From contig DKZL01000066.1 of NCBI GenBank assembly GCA_002493635.1, positions 1-63,756 on the forward strand: a DNA stretch of 63,756 nucleotides. The letters are read 5' to 3'. Numbering within the stretch: position 1 is the first letter of the stretch; each line of letters starts with the position of its first letter. Shown in pieces: positions 35,010 to 43,858 of this stretch. Made by a program: the position numbers and the translations under genes. The notes under the pieces were generated by a model that saw only the letters and a program-made list of their open reading frames with translations, was not told the DNA's origin and ran no database searches. The DNA comes from Ruminococcaceae bacterium UBA7075 (GTDB lineage: Bacteria > Bacillota > Clostridia > Oscillospirales > Acutalibacteraceae).

Positions 35010-35465
35010 ATGGTTTCGCAAAAGCAGTACGATAAAATGGTAAAAAAAAGCTCGCCCAACAGCAAAACACTTATTAACTGCATAAAGGCATTCTTAATTG
35101 GCGGTTTAATTTGTGCTATCGGTCAAGGATTTATGAATCTCTATAATTATTTAGGGCTTGACGAAAAATCAGCAAAAACGCTTACATCGGTAACTTTGAT
35201 TTTCCTCGGTATATTTATGACGGCAGTCGGAGTTTATGACAAAATTGCACGTCATGCAGGTGCAGGCACCCTTGTGCCGATTACAGGCTTTGCAAACTCA
35301 ATGTCATCTCCGGCTATTGAATTCAAGGCAGAGGGTTTTATAACGGGGCTTGGTGCAAAGCTGTTCATCATTGCAGGTCCGGTAATTGTGTACGGCGTTT
35401 CAGCTTCAATAATTTACGGTGCAATACTATGGATTTTGCATATGTTCGGCATAACGCTTTTTTAA
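35010..35465 (+). CDS. spoVAC: Stage V sporulation protein AC
   Basis: A 151-residue inner-membrane protein of the spore that helps move Ca-dipicolinic acid into the forespore. It shows the family pattern: LINCIKAFLIGGLICAIGQG, a HAGAGTLVPITGFANSM segment, and several membrane helices. AGAGG precedes the ATG. In most spore formers spoVAC, spoVAD and spoVAE are adjacent; here spoVAC stands alone and a spoVAD gene lies 4 kb away on the other strand. A forespore sigma-factor promoter could not be assigned. Confidence 0.92.
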   Translation: MVSQKQYDKMVKKSSPNSKTLINCIKAFLIGGLICAIGQGFMNLYNYLGLDEKSAKTLTSVTLIFLGIFMTAVGVYDKIARHAGAGTLVPITGFANSMSSPAIEFKAEGFITGLGAKLFIIAGPVIVYGVSASIIYGAILWILHMFGITLF

Positions 35466-35468
35466 ATA

Positions 35469-35568
35469 AAGCAGGCAGTGGCCTGCACTTATCCGAGCAG
35501 AAAGCACCATATAAAAATTAACTTCTGTGCCCGACTGTTTACGAGCAATTTCCTATAAGGTAAATAAA
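35469..35568 (+). repeat. Post-stop repeat copy 4
   Basis: Starts four bases after the spoVAC stop. The opening hairpin has changed on both arms (GCAGGC-AGT-GGCCTGC), which keeps the pairing. It continues TCCGAGCAGAAAGCACCATA, TCTGTGCCCGACTG and CAATTTCCTATAAGGTAAA. Confidence 0.85.
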
Positions 35569-35569
35569 T

Positions 35570-35603
35570 GGGCGCTGCAAATTTTAGTCATTTGCAGTGC
35601 CCC
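35570..35603. terminator. Convergent hairpin spoVAC / valS
   Basis: Stem GGGCGCTGCAAAT / ATTTGCAGTGCCC (one mismatch) between the two convergent genes; moderate T-richness on the minus strand. Confidence 0.65.
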
Positions 35604-35623
35604 TGAATTGTTTAATTATTTAA

Positions 35624-38314
35624 TTATAATGCTGCTATTGCCGCTTCGATAAGCGCAATCTGCTCTCTTTCCTTTGCAGCCTGACCCTTAACTTTTTCAA
35701 TTACAGCTTCGGGTGCCTTGGCAACAAAGCCCTGATTATTCAGCTTGCCCTCGCTCTGAGCAAGGCGTTTCTTAACCTGCTCAAGCTCCTTGTTAAGACG
35801 TGCAAGCTCTTTTTCCTTGTCAACAAGCTCATCCATAGGAATGTAAATCTTTGCATCTGCGGTTACAATTGTAACTGCTCCGTCAATTTCAAAGCTGTCT
35901 GCAACCTCAACCTCACTTGCAGACGCAAGCTTCTGCATAAACATCGAGCCGTTTTCAAAGGTTTCAGGGAACTTTGTAGCCACATAAACCTTTGCTTTTC
36001 TTGACGGTGGAACGTTCATCTCGGCTCTGCGGTTACGGATTGCACGAATTGCGTCCATCACACGCTCCATTTCTGCTACAGCCTCGGGGAAGTCAAGCTC
36101 TGCATTGTATTCGGGATACTTTGCAAGCATAACTGTTTCTCCCTCGTGAGGAATAGTCTGCCAGATTTCCTCAGTTACATACGGCATAAACGGATGCAAA
36201 AGTCTTAAAATTTGGTCAAGAACATAGAGGAGCACCTGTCTTGCGTTCTGCGCACTCTCGCCCTCGCTGTTAAGTCTTGCCTTTGTAAGCTCAATGTACC
36301 AATCGCAATAACAATCCCAGATAAATTCGTAAACTTTCTGAACAGCAACGCCAAGCTCGAATTTTTCAAGGTTTTCATTAACCTCTTTGGCAACTCTGTT
36401 GAGAGTTGAAATAATCCACTTATCCTCTGTAGTAAGCTCAGTCGGCAATTCATTCTTAACATCAAAATCATCAATGTTCATATGAACATAACGTGATGCG
36501 TTCCAAAGCTTGTTTGCAAAGTTAGCGCAAGCCTCAACACGCTTTTCAGAGAAACGCATATCATTTCCCGGTGAATTTCCTGTTGCAAGGAAAAATCTGA
36601 GTGCATCTGCACCGTATTTATCAATTACTTCAAGCGGGTCAATACCATTGCCGAGTGATTTTGACATTTTTACACCGTTTTCATCACGAACAATACCGTG
36701 CATAAATACAGTGTTGAACGGCGGTTCACCCATATGCTCGCAGGCTGAGAAAATCATTCTTGCCACCCAGAAGAATATAATATCATAACCTGTTACAAGT
36801 GTATTTGTAGGATAGAAATACTCAAGCTCAGGAGTCTTTTCAGGCCAGCCGAGTGTTGAGAACGGCCATAGTGCAGAACTGAACCAAGTGTCGAGGGTAT
36901 CCTCATCCTGATTCAAGTGATTTTTGCCGCACTTCGGACATACAGTAGGAGTTTCCTTTGAAACAACAACCTCACCGCAGTCATCGCAATACCACGCAGG
37001 GATTCTGTGACCCCACCAGAGCTGACGAGAAATACACCAATCCTTAATATTTTCCATCCAGTTATAATAAACCTTTTCAAAGCGTTCAGGTATAATCTTT
37101 GTTTTACCGTCACGAACAGCCTTAATTGCAGGCTCTGCAAGCGGCGCCATCTTTACAAACCACTGCTTTGAAACCATAGGTTCAATCGTTGTATGACAGC
37201 GATAACAAGTGCCTACATCGTGTGTAAGCTCCTCAGTTTCTTTGAGTGCTCCGATTTCTTCAAGGTCTGCAAGAATTGCCTTTCTTGCCTCCATTGTTGT
37301 CATTCCTGCATATTTTCCGCAGTCAAGAACCTCAGGCTCATTCTCGGCAAGCTGTCCTTTAGCTTTCAGCTCGTTATACTCTTCAACATCCTTTGCACCT
37401 GTAAGATGACCGTCATATGTAAAGCAACGAACCATAGGAAGATTACAGCGCTGACCAACCTCAAAGTCGTTAGGGTCATGAGCAGGAGTAATCTTAACAA
37501 CACCTGTACCCTTTTCCATATCTGCGTGTTCGTCACATACAATAGGAATTTCCTTGTTGAGCAGAGGAAGAATTACGTGACAGCCGTGCAAATGTTTGTA
37601 ACGCTCGTCATCCTTGTTGATTGCAACAGCAGTATCGCCAAGCATTGTTTCGGGACGTGTTGTTGCAATTTCAAGATATTCTCCCGTTTCCTTAACCTGA
37701 TAGAGCAGATGCCAAAAATGGCCGTGCTGTTCCTTGTATTCAACCTCAGCGTCGGAAATTGATGTACAACAATGCGGACACCAGTTTACCATTCTGTTGC
37801 CACGATAAATTTTTCCGTCCTCATAGAGCTTTACAAAAACTTCTTTTACAGCCTTTGAACAGCCCTCGTCCATTGTAAAACGTTCACGCTCCCAGTCACA
37901 GCTTGAGCCGAGCTTTTTTAGCTGACTTGTAATTCTGCCGCCGTATTCCTTTTTCCATTCCCAAGCACGCTCAAGGAATTTCTCTCTGCCGAGGTCCTCT
38001 TTGGAGATTCCCTCTTTACGCATAGCCTCTACAATCTTTGCTTCTGTTGCAATTGATGCATGGTCAGTACCCGGAAGCCAAAGTGCACTGTAACCCTGCA
38101 TTCTTCTCCAACGGATAAGAATATCCTGCAAAGTTTCATCAAGTGCATGTCCCATATGCAGCTGCCCTGTAATATTTGGCGGTGGCATAACGATTGTGTA
38201 CGGTTTTTTATCCTTATCTACTTCTGCGTGAAAGTAGTTGCCTTTAATCCAAAAGTCATAAATTTTATCCTCAAACTCTGACGGCTTGTAGGATTTAGCA
38301 AGTTCCTTTGCCAT
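35624..38314 (-). CDS. valS: Valyl-tRNA synthetase
   Basis: Charges tRNA-Val. About 896 residues with the class I signature HMGH (PPNITGQLHMGHALD), a zinc-type Cys pair (CDDCGEVV..CPKCGKNH) and KMSKS (GVKMSKSLGNG). An editing domain lies between, and a C-terminal coiled-coil arm (ELARLNKELEQVKKRLAQSE) ends it. The ATG at 38314 is chosen because GGAG lies eight bases upstream; an ATG two codons earlier is too close to it. No T-box sequence is present in the leader. Confidence 0.97.
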   Translation of the reverse strand: MAKELAKSYKPSEFEDKIYDFWIKGNYFHAEVDKDKKPYTIVMPPPNITGQLHMGHALDETLQDILIRWRRMQGYSALWLPGTDHASIATEAKIVEAMRKEGISKEDLGREKFLERAWEWKKEYGGRITSQLKKLGSSCDWERERFTMDEGCSKAVKEVFVKLYEDGKIYRGNRMVNWCPHCCTSISDAEVEYKEQHGHFWHLLYQVKETGEYLEIATTRPETMLGDTAVAINKDDERYKHLHGCHVILPLLNKEIPIVCDEHADMEKGTGVVKITPAHDPNDFEVGQRCNLPMVRCFTYDGHLTGAKDVEEYNELKAKGQLAENEPEVLDCGKYAGMTTMEARKAILADLEEIGALKETEELTHDVGTCYRCHTTIEPMVSKQWFVKMAPLAEPAIKAVRDGKTKIIPERFEKVYYNWMENIKDWCISRQLWWGHRIPAWYCDDCGEVVVSKETPTVCPKCGKNHLNQDEDTLDTWFSSALWPFSTLGWPEKTPELEYFYPTNTLVTGYDIIFFWVARMIFSACEHMGEPPFNTVFMHGIVRDENGVKMSKSLGNGIDPLEVIDKYGADALRFFLATGNSPGNDMRFSEKRVEACANFANKLWNASRYVHMNIDDFDVKNELPTELTTEDKWIISTLNRVAKEVNENLEKFELGVAVQKVYEFIWDCYCDWYIELTKARLNSEGESAQNARQVLLYVLDQILRLLHPFMPYVTEEIWQTIPHEGETVMLAKYPEYNAELDFPEAVAEMERVMDAIRAIRNRRAEMNVPPSRKAKVYVATKFPETFENGSMFMQKLASASEVEVADSFEIDGAVTIVTADAKIYIPMDELVDKEKELARLNKELEQVKKRLAQSEGKLNNQGFVAKAPEAVIEKVKGQAAKEREQIALIEAAIAAL

Positions 38315-38342
38315 AGTCATTTCTCCTTACATTCACTTATCA

Positions 38343-38404
38343 TCAAGGGATTGCACCCCTTGCATATACCTTTATATTATCGCATTTAAGTTACAGATTG
38401 TCAA
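38343..38404 (-). promoter_or_regulatory. valS promoter and leader hairpin
   Basis: Minus strand: TTGACA (38399-38404), a 17-bp spacer, GATAAT (38376-38381). A small hairpin CAAGGG..CCCTTG (38344-38361) lies in the leader, without a T-run. The stretch 38405-38605 up to the PAP2 terminator is AT-rich and holds no gene that I can support. Confidence 0.6.
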
Positions 38405-38607
38405 TGTTTTTTAGTCCGCTTCAAAGTCGGTTTTTAATATCAACGTGAGTTCGGGAGAAAATTATTCGCTGTCAAAACAAAGAGAAGGCTTTTGGTGAAT
38501 AAAATAGTAAGCAACAAGAGCGGATAAAAGATTAACAAGAAATTGTCAACAGAACAATGTCTTGAATGCCCGATTTGACAAATTTTTTTATTTTCTTAAT
38601 TGACAAA

Positions 38608-38644
38608 GGGACTGCCGCAAAATCCTTCGATTTGCGACAGTCCC
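38608..38644 (-). terminator. Terminator of the PAP2 gene
   Basis: Stem GGGACTGCCGCAAA / TTTGCGACAGTCCC with one mismatch, followed by TTTGTC on the minus strand. Confidence 0.7.
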
Positions 38645-38656
38645 CGAAAAGTTTAA

Positions 38657-39211
38657 TTACATTGCAATTGCCGGAAACAAAGCAGGATAAACCGCATTAA
38701 AAATTGCCACCGAGCAGATACCGCAGACCAGTCCGAGCAACGCTCCGACAATGACATCGGTAAGATAGTGAACCCTAAGGTAAATTCTTGAAAAAGAAAT
38801 GAGAGATGCAAGAATAATAATCGGAAGAAAAGCAGTCATTCTGCATCTTAAAAGTGCAACGCCTACCATAGCAAAAGACGCTGCTGTGTGACCTGACGGA
38901 AAGGAATAGTAACGTGGTCTGTCTACAATTAAATCATCATCATCAAGCTTGTGACACGGACGGGTACGTTTGACAATATTTTTTAAAATTATCTGTCCCA
39001 TAAGATGTGCAATACACAAAGCAATAATAAAATTGATGCCGGTCATTCGCCATTTTTGATTAAAAAGGAAAGGCAGGCAGATTATCCACCAGATTGTGCC
39101 GAATGTACCTGCATTTGAAAATAAAATCATAATCTTATTAAGAGCAGGTCTGTGAATTTTGATGATGTGCTCAAGCACTCGGTCATCAATTCTTTGAATT
39201 TTTCCAAACAC
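38657..39211 (-). CDS. PAP2-superfamily membrane phosphatase
   Basis: An integral membrane phosphatase of 184 residues with the three PAP2 motifs: KNIVKRTRPC (K-x6-RP), the PSGHT motif, and SRIYLRVHYLTDVIVG (SR-x5-H-x3-D). Five to six membrane helices. It could dephosphorylate undecaprenyl pyrophosphate or phosphatidate; sequence alone does not decide. It starts at GTG 39211 with GGAGG eight bases upstream. Confidence 0.9.
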   Translation of the reverse strand: MFGKIQRIDDRVLEHIIKIHRPALNKIMILFSNAGTFGTIWWIICLPFLFNQKWRMTGINFIIALCIAHLMGQIILKNIVKRTRPCHKLDDDDLIVDRPRYYSFPSGHTAASFAMVGVALLRCRMTAFLPIIILASLISFSRIYLRVHYLTDVIVGALLGLVCGICSVAIFNAVYPALFPAIAM

Positions 39212-39393
39212 AAACTTGCCCTCCTTTTTTCTATCTGCTATAAAATTTCTTTTGCAATTTAAATATTACAAAGCAAAAAATGAATTTCACACACAAAAAA
39301 TATTATAAAGAAAATAAGAAAATAACTTATTTAATAGTAATACAATATTATTATAACATAAGAAATTAAATTTGAATAGTATAATTTGCAAAA

Positions 39394-40404
39394 TTATCTG
39401 TTTTTTACATTTACAAGATGCGCTATTGATGGAATACTTGCACCCTGACCGCTTGATGTCGGACTCATAAGCGCTCCTGTTGCCATAAACAGGATATTTT
39501 TAAGTTTTCCGCTCTGCATATCATTTAAAATTTTAGAGCAAAAAACCGAGCCGGCACAGCCGCAACCCGAGCCGCCTGCATGCACGTCCTGCTTATTGCG
39601 GTCAAAAATCATAAGTCCGCAGTCATTGTGTTTTTGCGTAATATCAATGCTCTGTTGATTGAGAAGCTGACAGAGCAGTCTGCTGCCAACCTCACCTAAA
39701 TCGCCGGTTAAAACAAGGTCATAGTCAGACGGCTTTGTGCCTGTATCATCAAAAAAGTTTTTCAGAGTATCTGCGGCGGCAGGAGCCATTGCCGCTCCCA
39801 TATTATTTGCATCCTTAACACCGAGATCAACTATTTTGCCTACCGTTGCCTTTGCAACCGACGGCCCTTTTTTGTCATTCCGCAGCACACAACTGCCTGC
39901 GCCGGTAACTGTCCATTGTGCCGTCGGAGTGCGTACTCCGCCGTATTCAAGAGGAAAACGGTATTGTCTTTCAGCCGAGCAAAAATGCGACGACGTAACG
40001 CACATTGCAGCATTTGCCGCACCGCTTTCGACAAATACCGACGCCATAATCAGTCCCTGAGCCATTGTTGAGCAGGCTCCGTATTGTCCAAGATACGGAA
40101 TATTAAAATCAAGAAGTCCGTAGCTTGAACCGATGCACTGATTAAGAAGATCACCTGCAAAGATATAGTTGATTTCATCCGCTGTGGTTTTAGCCTTTGA
40201 AATTGCAAGCGAAACAGCCTCAGCCTGAAGACTGCTTTCAGCCTGCTCATAAGTGTCCTTGCCGTTATAGCTGTCAAAAATAAGTTTGTCAAAGCAGTCG
40301 GCAAGCGGGCCTTGTGATTCTATTTTTCCTGCAACACCTGCGTAACCGATTATTGAAGGCATTTCCTCAAAACCGACAGTGTGTGCTCCTATTCTTCTTA
40401 TCAT
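39394..40404 (-). CDS. spoVAD: Stage V sporulation protein AD
   Basis: A thiolase-fold protein that binds dipicolinic acid during spore formation. It is 336 residues: QYGACSTMAQGLIMAS around the thiolase-type Cys, TSSHFCSAERQYRFPLEYG, and the C-terminal HAGGSGCGCAGSVFCS. The ATG at 40404 follows GAAGGGAG. That ribosome site lies in the 3' arm of the terminator-like hairpin of the preceding gene. It is separated from spoVAC by valS and the PAP2 gene, on the opposite strand. Confidence 0.94.
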   Translation of the reverse strand: MIRRIGAHTVGFEEMPSIIGYAGVAGKIESQGPLADCFDKLIFDSYNGKDTYEQAESSLQAEAVSLAISKAKTTADEINYIFAGDLLNQCIGSSYGLLDFNIPYLGQYGACSTMAQGLIMASVFVESGAANAAMCVTSSHFCSAERQYRFPLEYGGVRTPTAQWTVTGAGSCVLRNDKKGPSVAKATVGKIVDLGVKDANNMGAAMAPAAADTLKNFFDDTGTKPSDYDLVLTGDLGEVGSRLLCQLLNQQSIDITQKHNDCGLMIFDRNKQDVHAGGSGCGCAGSVFCSKILNDMQSGKLKNILFMATGALMSPTSSGQGASIPSIAHLVNVKNR

Positions 40405-40406
40405 AC

Positions 40407-40449
40407 AAAAACTCCCTTCTGCAAATATTATCTGCAAAAGGGAGTTTTT
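40407..40449 (-). terminator. Hairpin after the VanW gene that contains the spoVAD ribosome site
   Basis: Arms AAAAACTCCCTTCTGCA and TGCAAAAGGGAGTTTTT with an imperfect centre. Read on the minus strand it is a terminator for the VanW gene, and the GAAGGGAG used by spoVAD is in its second arm. Confidence 0.75.
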
Positions 40450-40457
40450 TATGAATT

Positions 40458-42326
40458 TTATTCTTCCTCATTTTCATCGGGATCGCTTTCGTGCGATTGA
40501 GATTGAGTTGGCGGTTGTGTTTCCTCCTCACTGCTCTGAGTACTGCTTTCCTGATGCTGAGTAGAAGATTGTGGCTTCGGCTTTTCCTGACTGCTCTGAG
40601 AACTCTCCTGTCTCTGAGCCGATGACTGGGAATTTCCGCTTTCTGTATTAGAACTTTCCTGCTTTTTAGGCTTTTCCTCTGACGAACTGTTCACGCTTTT
40701 TGCGTGAGAATCGTTTTCAGCGTCATAGAAAACTACTCCGTGATCAGAATCCAGATCATAGGTAGATTTTCCGAGCGACTCACGGTCAATCTCCTTGCCG
40801 TCCTTGATATATACTCTGAAAGCTTCAACTGAATAACTGCTTTTGCCCTTATCAAGCATTTTATTTTCGGTGACAATTTCATCATAGTTTGGTGACTTAT
40901 ATCCCCAGATTGAGACTGTAAGCACGTTTCCGTCATAAACCTTACATTCGATAAACATCTGATAGTCGGTAGGATTTTTTAATTTTAAATCAAGTCCCGG
41001 ATAGTCAATGGTAGCGTCAAGTCCCGTTGGAACATAGGTAGATGCCCACTTGTGGTTTGACCTTTCCTCAATATCCATATTTGCTCTGATTGCAGCATTG
41101 TAGATTGTTGAGCTTGATTGGCACAAACCGCCGCCGATACCATCAACGAGCTTACCATCTGATATTACATGTGCAGGTAGATAACCGTTTTCTTCAAGAT
41201 TTGAGTCACCCGTGCATTTATTAAAAGACCACACCTCGTCTGGCTCAATAATTGAACCGTTGCAGGCTTTTAATGAAACCTCCATATTATTTGTACCGTT
41301 TGCCGTATTATACGAAACCGTTTCATACTTTGCAAGCTGAACAATATTGGATTTTACATCGTCAATCTGAATATCAGCCTCTATGCTCTCGCCCTCTGCC
41401 TCAATACGTATCTCAGACGCATCACTGTCAAAAAATCCTGTAATTTTATCTGTGAGATCCTCGCTGTCAATTTTATAGCCGCTCTCTGCCTCGGCATAGG
41501 TAAAGCGTTTCTCAGCATACGGTTTAAACTCCGAAACATGTGCATTGACTGCGTCCTTGTTAATGGTTTCTTCAACCTCTTTGACTTTGTTATCAATAGA
41601 GTCCTCAGTCACTGTCGCCGTAATAACATAGCTTGACATTCCTGTTGTGCCGATATTCTCGGATGCAGAAGCCTTCTTGTCAGATTTGTCCGCAGTATAG
41701 CTCTCGTCCGACTTAATAGTCCTGAGAACCTCGTCTATATCATATGTATATTCAAAATCCTTTTCGTTGAATTGTATAACTTCGCCGTTTGCATTAATTG
41801 AAATACTTAATGGTTTAAGAAATTTATCTTTATTCTCTTCAAGAATTTCCTTTGCCTGTTCAACGGTTTTATTGCCGATTGACACGCCCGAAACAACAGT
41901 GCCCTCCGCAAAACGGAAAACATAATTGGTTTCTTTTGAATTATCAGAGCTTGGTGAAAACGCCAAATTGTAAATCACAAAGCCCGCAACACTGACAACT
42001 GCCAGTACAGCAACTGCGATAGCTGACGTTATAATTACAATCTTCTTTTTGTTTTTTTTCAAATTGTCTGAACTGCCGCCATTTGCCGGTTTGAAACGCT
42101 TGCCTCTGCCTGCTGACGGTTGATTAATATCAACAAGCGTATCTGCCGCATCATCAGGACTATTATCAGACTTATCTTGTACTTGTTCACTGCTTTTTTT
42201 ACCCTTATTATCGGCGTACTCTTTGCTGTCGGAATTTTCATATACCTCTTCGATATTTTCCTTATTGCCGCAAATGTCAACCATTTCATCATTATTAATA
42301 AGGTTGTCATTATGGTTTGCCTTCAA
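40458..42326 (-). CDS. VanW-family surface protein with PG-binding-type repeats
   Basis: About 622 residues. A cytosolic acidic N-terminus (about 90 residues) comes first, then one membrane helix (IVIITSAIAVAVLAVVSVAG) and extracellular repeats of the PG_binding_4 type (about 145-290). The VanW domain covers about 325-460 (EVWSFNKCTGDSNLEENGYL and DGIGGGLCQSSSTIYNAAIR), and a Ser/Gln/Glu-rich tail ends it. TTG at 42326 is taken as the start because GGGGTG lies a few bases before it. VanW proteins occur in some glycopeptide-resistance clusters, but this layout is common in Clostridia outside them and does not mean resistance. Confidence 0.87.
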   Translation of the reverse strand: MKANHNDNLINNDEMVDICGNKENIEEVYENSDSKEYADNKGKKSSEQVQDKSDNSPDDAADTLVDINQPSAGRGKRFKPANGGSSDNLKKNKKKIVIITSAIAVAVLAVVSVAGFVIYNLAFSPSSDNSKETNYVFRFAEGTVVSGVSIGNKTVEQAKEILEENKDKFLKPLSISINANGEVIQFNEKDFEYTYDIDEVLRTIKSDESYTADKSDKKASASENIGTTGMSSYVITATVTEDSIDNKVKEVEETINKDAVNAHVSEFKPYAEKRFTYAEAESGYKIDSEDLTDKITGFFDSDASEIRIEAEGESIEADIQIDDVKSNIVQLAKYETVSYNTANGTNNMEVSLKACNGSIIEPDEVWSFNKCTGDSNLEENGYLPAHVISDGKLVDGIGGGLCQSSSTIYNAAIRANMDIEERSNHKWASTYVPTGLDATIDYPGLDLKLKNPTDYQMFIECKVYDGNVLTVSIWGYKSPNYDEIVTENKMLDKGKSSYSVEAFRVYIKDGKEIDRESLGKSTYDLDSDHGVVFYDAENDSHAKSVNSSSEEKPKKQESSNTESGNSQSSAQRQESSQSSQEKPKPQSSTQHQESSTQSSEEETQPPTQSQSHESDPDENEEE

Positions 42327-42344
42327 AATATCACCCCATATCAA

Positions 42345-42709
42345 TTAGGATTGCAAAATTAATAACCCAATATGTATACCATAACAATATAAATATTTTA
42401 CAATAAATCTTTTCAAAAATAAAGAGAAAAATAAAAATATGTGAATAAAAATAATACAAATATGGGCTATAAAAATAATACAATTTTGTTACAAACCCAT
42501 TTATTATAATTATTCTTCCATTTATACCATTTTTTACTTGATATTTTCAGATTTGTTACATTAAAATTTTCAAAAAATTATTGAAATAAATTTCTTTAAT
42601 GGTATAATTATTTTTAAATGGTGTCAATATATTTTTGACATCATATACTGACCTCCGCTAAAAATGACTATATTTTTTGGCTATTAGTAGTTAGGAACGG
42701 AGTTTTATT
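42345..42709. promoter_or_regulatory. AT-rich divergent intergenic region with GT28 promoter
   Basis: No gene is seen in this 365-bp stretch. A plus-strand promoter is likely: TTGAAA (42581-42586), a 16-bp spacer, TATAAT (42603-42608). An inverted pair TGTCAATATATTTTTGACA lies in the leader about 20 bases on. GGAACGGAG precedes the GT28 start. Confidence 0.55.
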
Positions 42710-43840
42710 ATGAATATACTTATATTTACTGCCTCCACCGGCGGCGGTCATAAGCGAGCTGCCGCTGCCCTTGAGGCAAAAATACATTCTTTAAGCAGTG
42801 ATTGTGAGGTTAATGTCGTTGACGCTCTGAAGCAGGTCGGAAAACTGTATGACAAAACTGTCTGCGGCGGCTATCATTTTATGGCAACTAAAATACCGCA
42901 GATGTACGGTGTAAGCTATAAAATCACCGATAAAAAAAGTGTTATTTATAAGGCTGTTATGGACTCAAACAAAATGGTTGCAAAAAGACTTTTGACAACT
43001 ATTAACACACACAAGCCTGATGTTATAATCGCCTGTCATCCCTTTGTAAGCTCTATGCTTTCAAAGCTTAAGGAAAAGGGATATTTAAAAAGCGAAAAAA
43101 TCATTTCACTTATTACAGATTATGATTCTCACAGAACATACATTGGTAAAAATGTGGACGCCTTTGTACTTGCAGAACCTCAGATGGCTAAAAAGCTGAT
43201 TAAAACATATGATGTTGATCCGCAAAAAATTCATCCTCTGGGTATTCCGATTTTTGACGAATTCACTTCAACTGACTTTGACAAAGAAGAAATCTGCAAA
43301 AGAGAAGGACTTGACCCGAATAAGCAGACCGTACTGCTTATGGCAGGTTCATTCGGTGTTACAAGCGTACTTGATTTTTATAAGGAGTTGGCTCTTGAAA
43401 GCGAAAACCTGCAATTTATTGTAATTACCGGCAACAACAAAAAGCTTTACAAGCACCTTGAAGAACTCATAGATGAAATCGGCACAAAGGATAGCACAAA
43501 GCTTTTGTACTTTGTTGACAATGTGTATGACTATATGCATATTTCCGATGTTATTGTAACAAAACCGGGAGGATTAACCGTTACCGAAAGTCTTGCGTGT
43601 CATCTGCCCCTTGCAATTTACAGTGCATTTCCCGGGCAGGAGCTTGACAATGCAGTCTTTCTCACAAAACAAAATGCCGCTTTGCTGCTTGACAAAAAAA
43701 GGGGTGCAGAGGAAATAATCGAGTTGCTTGAGGACAAACCAAGACTTGAAAGTATGCGTCAGACCTGCAAAAGACTTTCTATACCTAACTCTGCTGAAAA
43801 CATTTTTAAACTGGCAAAGAAGCTTGCCGAAAATAATTAA
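42710..43840 (+). CDS. GT28-type glycosyltransferase (MGDG synthase / UgtP-like)
   Basis: A membrane-associated enzyme of 376 residues resembling processive diacylglycerol glucosyltransferases. The N-terminal acceptor domain starts LIFTASTGGGHKRAAAALE with the typical Gly-rich loop. The C-terminal sugar-nucleotide domain contains VIVTKPGGLTVTESLACHLP and PGQELDNA. It probably adds glucose or galactose to diacylglycerol to make glycolipid or lipoteichoic acid anchors; the sugar and acceptor are not decided by sequence. AACGGAG precedes the ATG. The serpin gene follows after 18 nt. Confidence 0.88.
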   Translation: MNILIFTASTGGGHKRAAAALEAKIHSLSSDCEVNVVDALKQVGKLYDKTVCGGYHFMATKIPQMYGVSYKITDKKSVIYKAVMDSNKMVAKRLLTTINTHKPDVIIACHPFVSSMLSKLKEKGYLKSEKIISLITDYDSHRTYIGKNVDAFVLAEPQMAKKLIKTYDVDPQKIHPLGIPIFDEFTSTDFDKEEICKREGLDPNKQTVLLMAGSFGVTSVLDFYKELALESENLQFIVITGNNKKLYKHLEELIDEIGTKDSTKLLYFVDNVYDYMHISDVIVTKPGGLTVTESLACHLPLAIYSAFPGQELDNAVFLTKQNAALLLDKKRGAEEIIELLEDKPRLESMRQTCKRLSIPNSAENIFKLAKKLAENN

Positions 43841-43858
43841 AAAATTGAGGAAAATCAT

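Noticed and set aside
38315..38656. T-box leader for valS
   Set aside because: No T-box word is seen, and the distance from the promoter to the start is too short.
40458..42326. Vancomycin resistance
   Set aside because: A VanW domain alone is common in Clostridia; no vanH, vanA, vanX or vanRS cluster is present.
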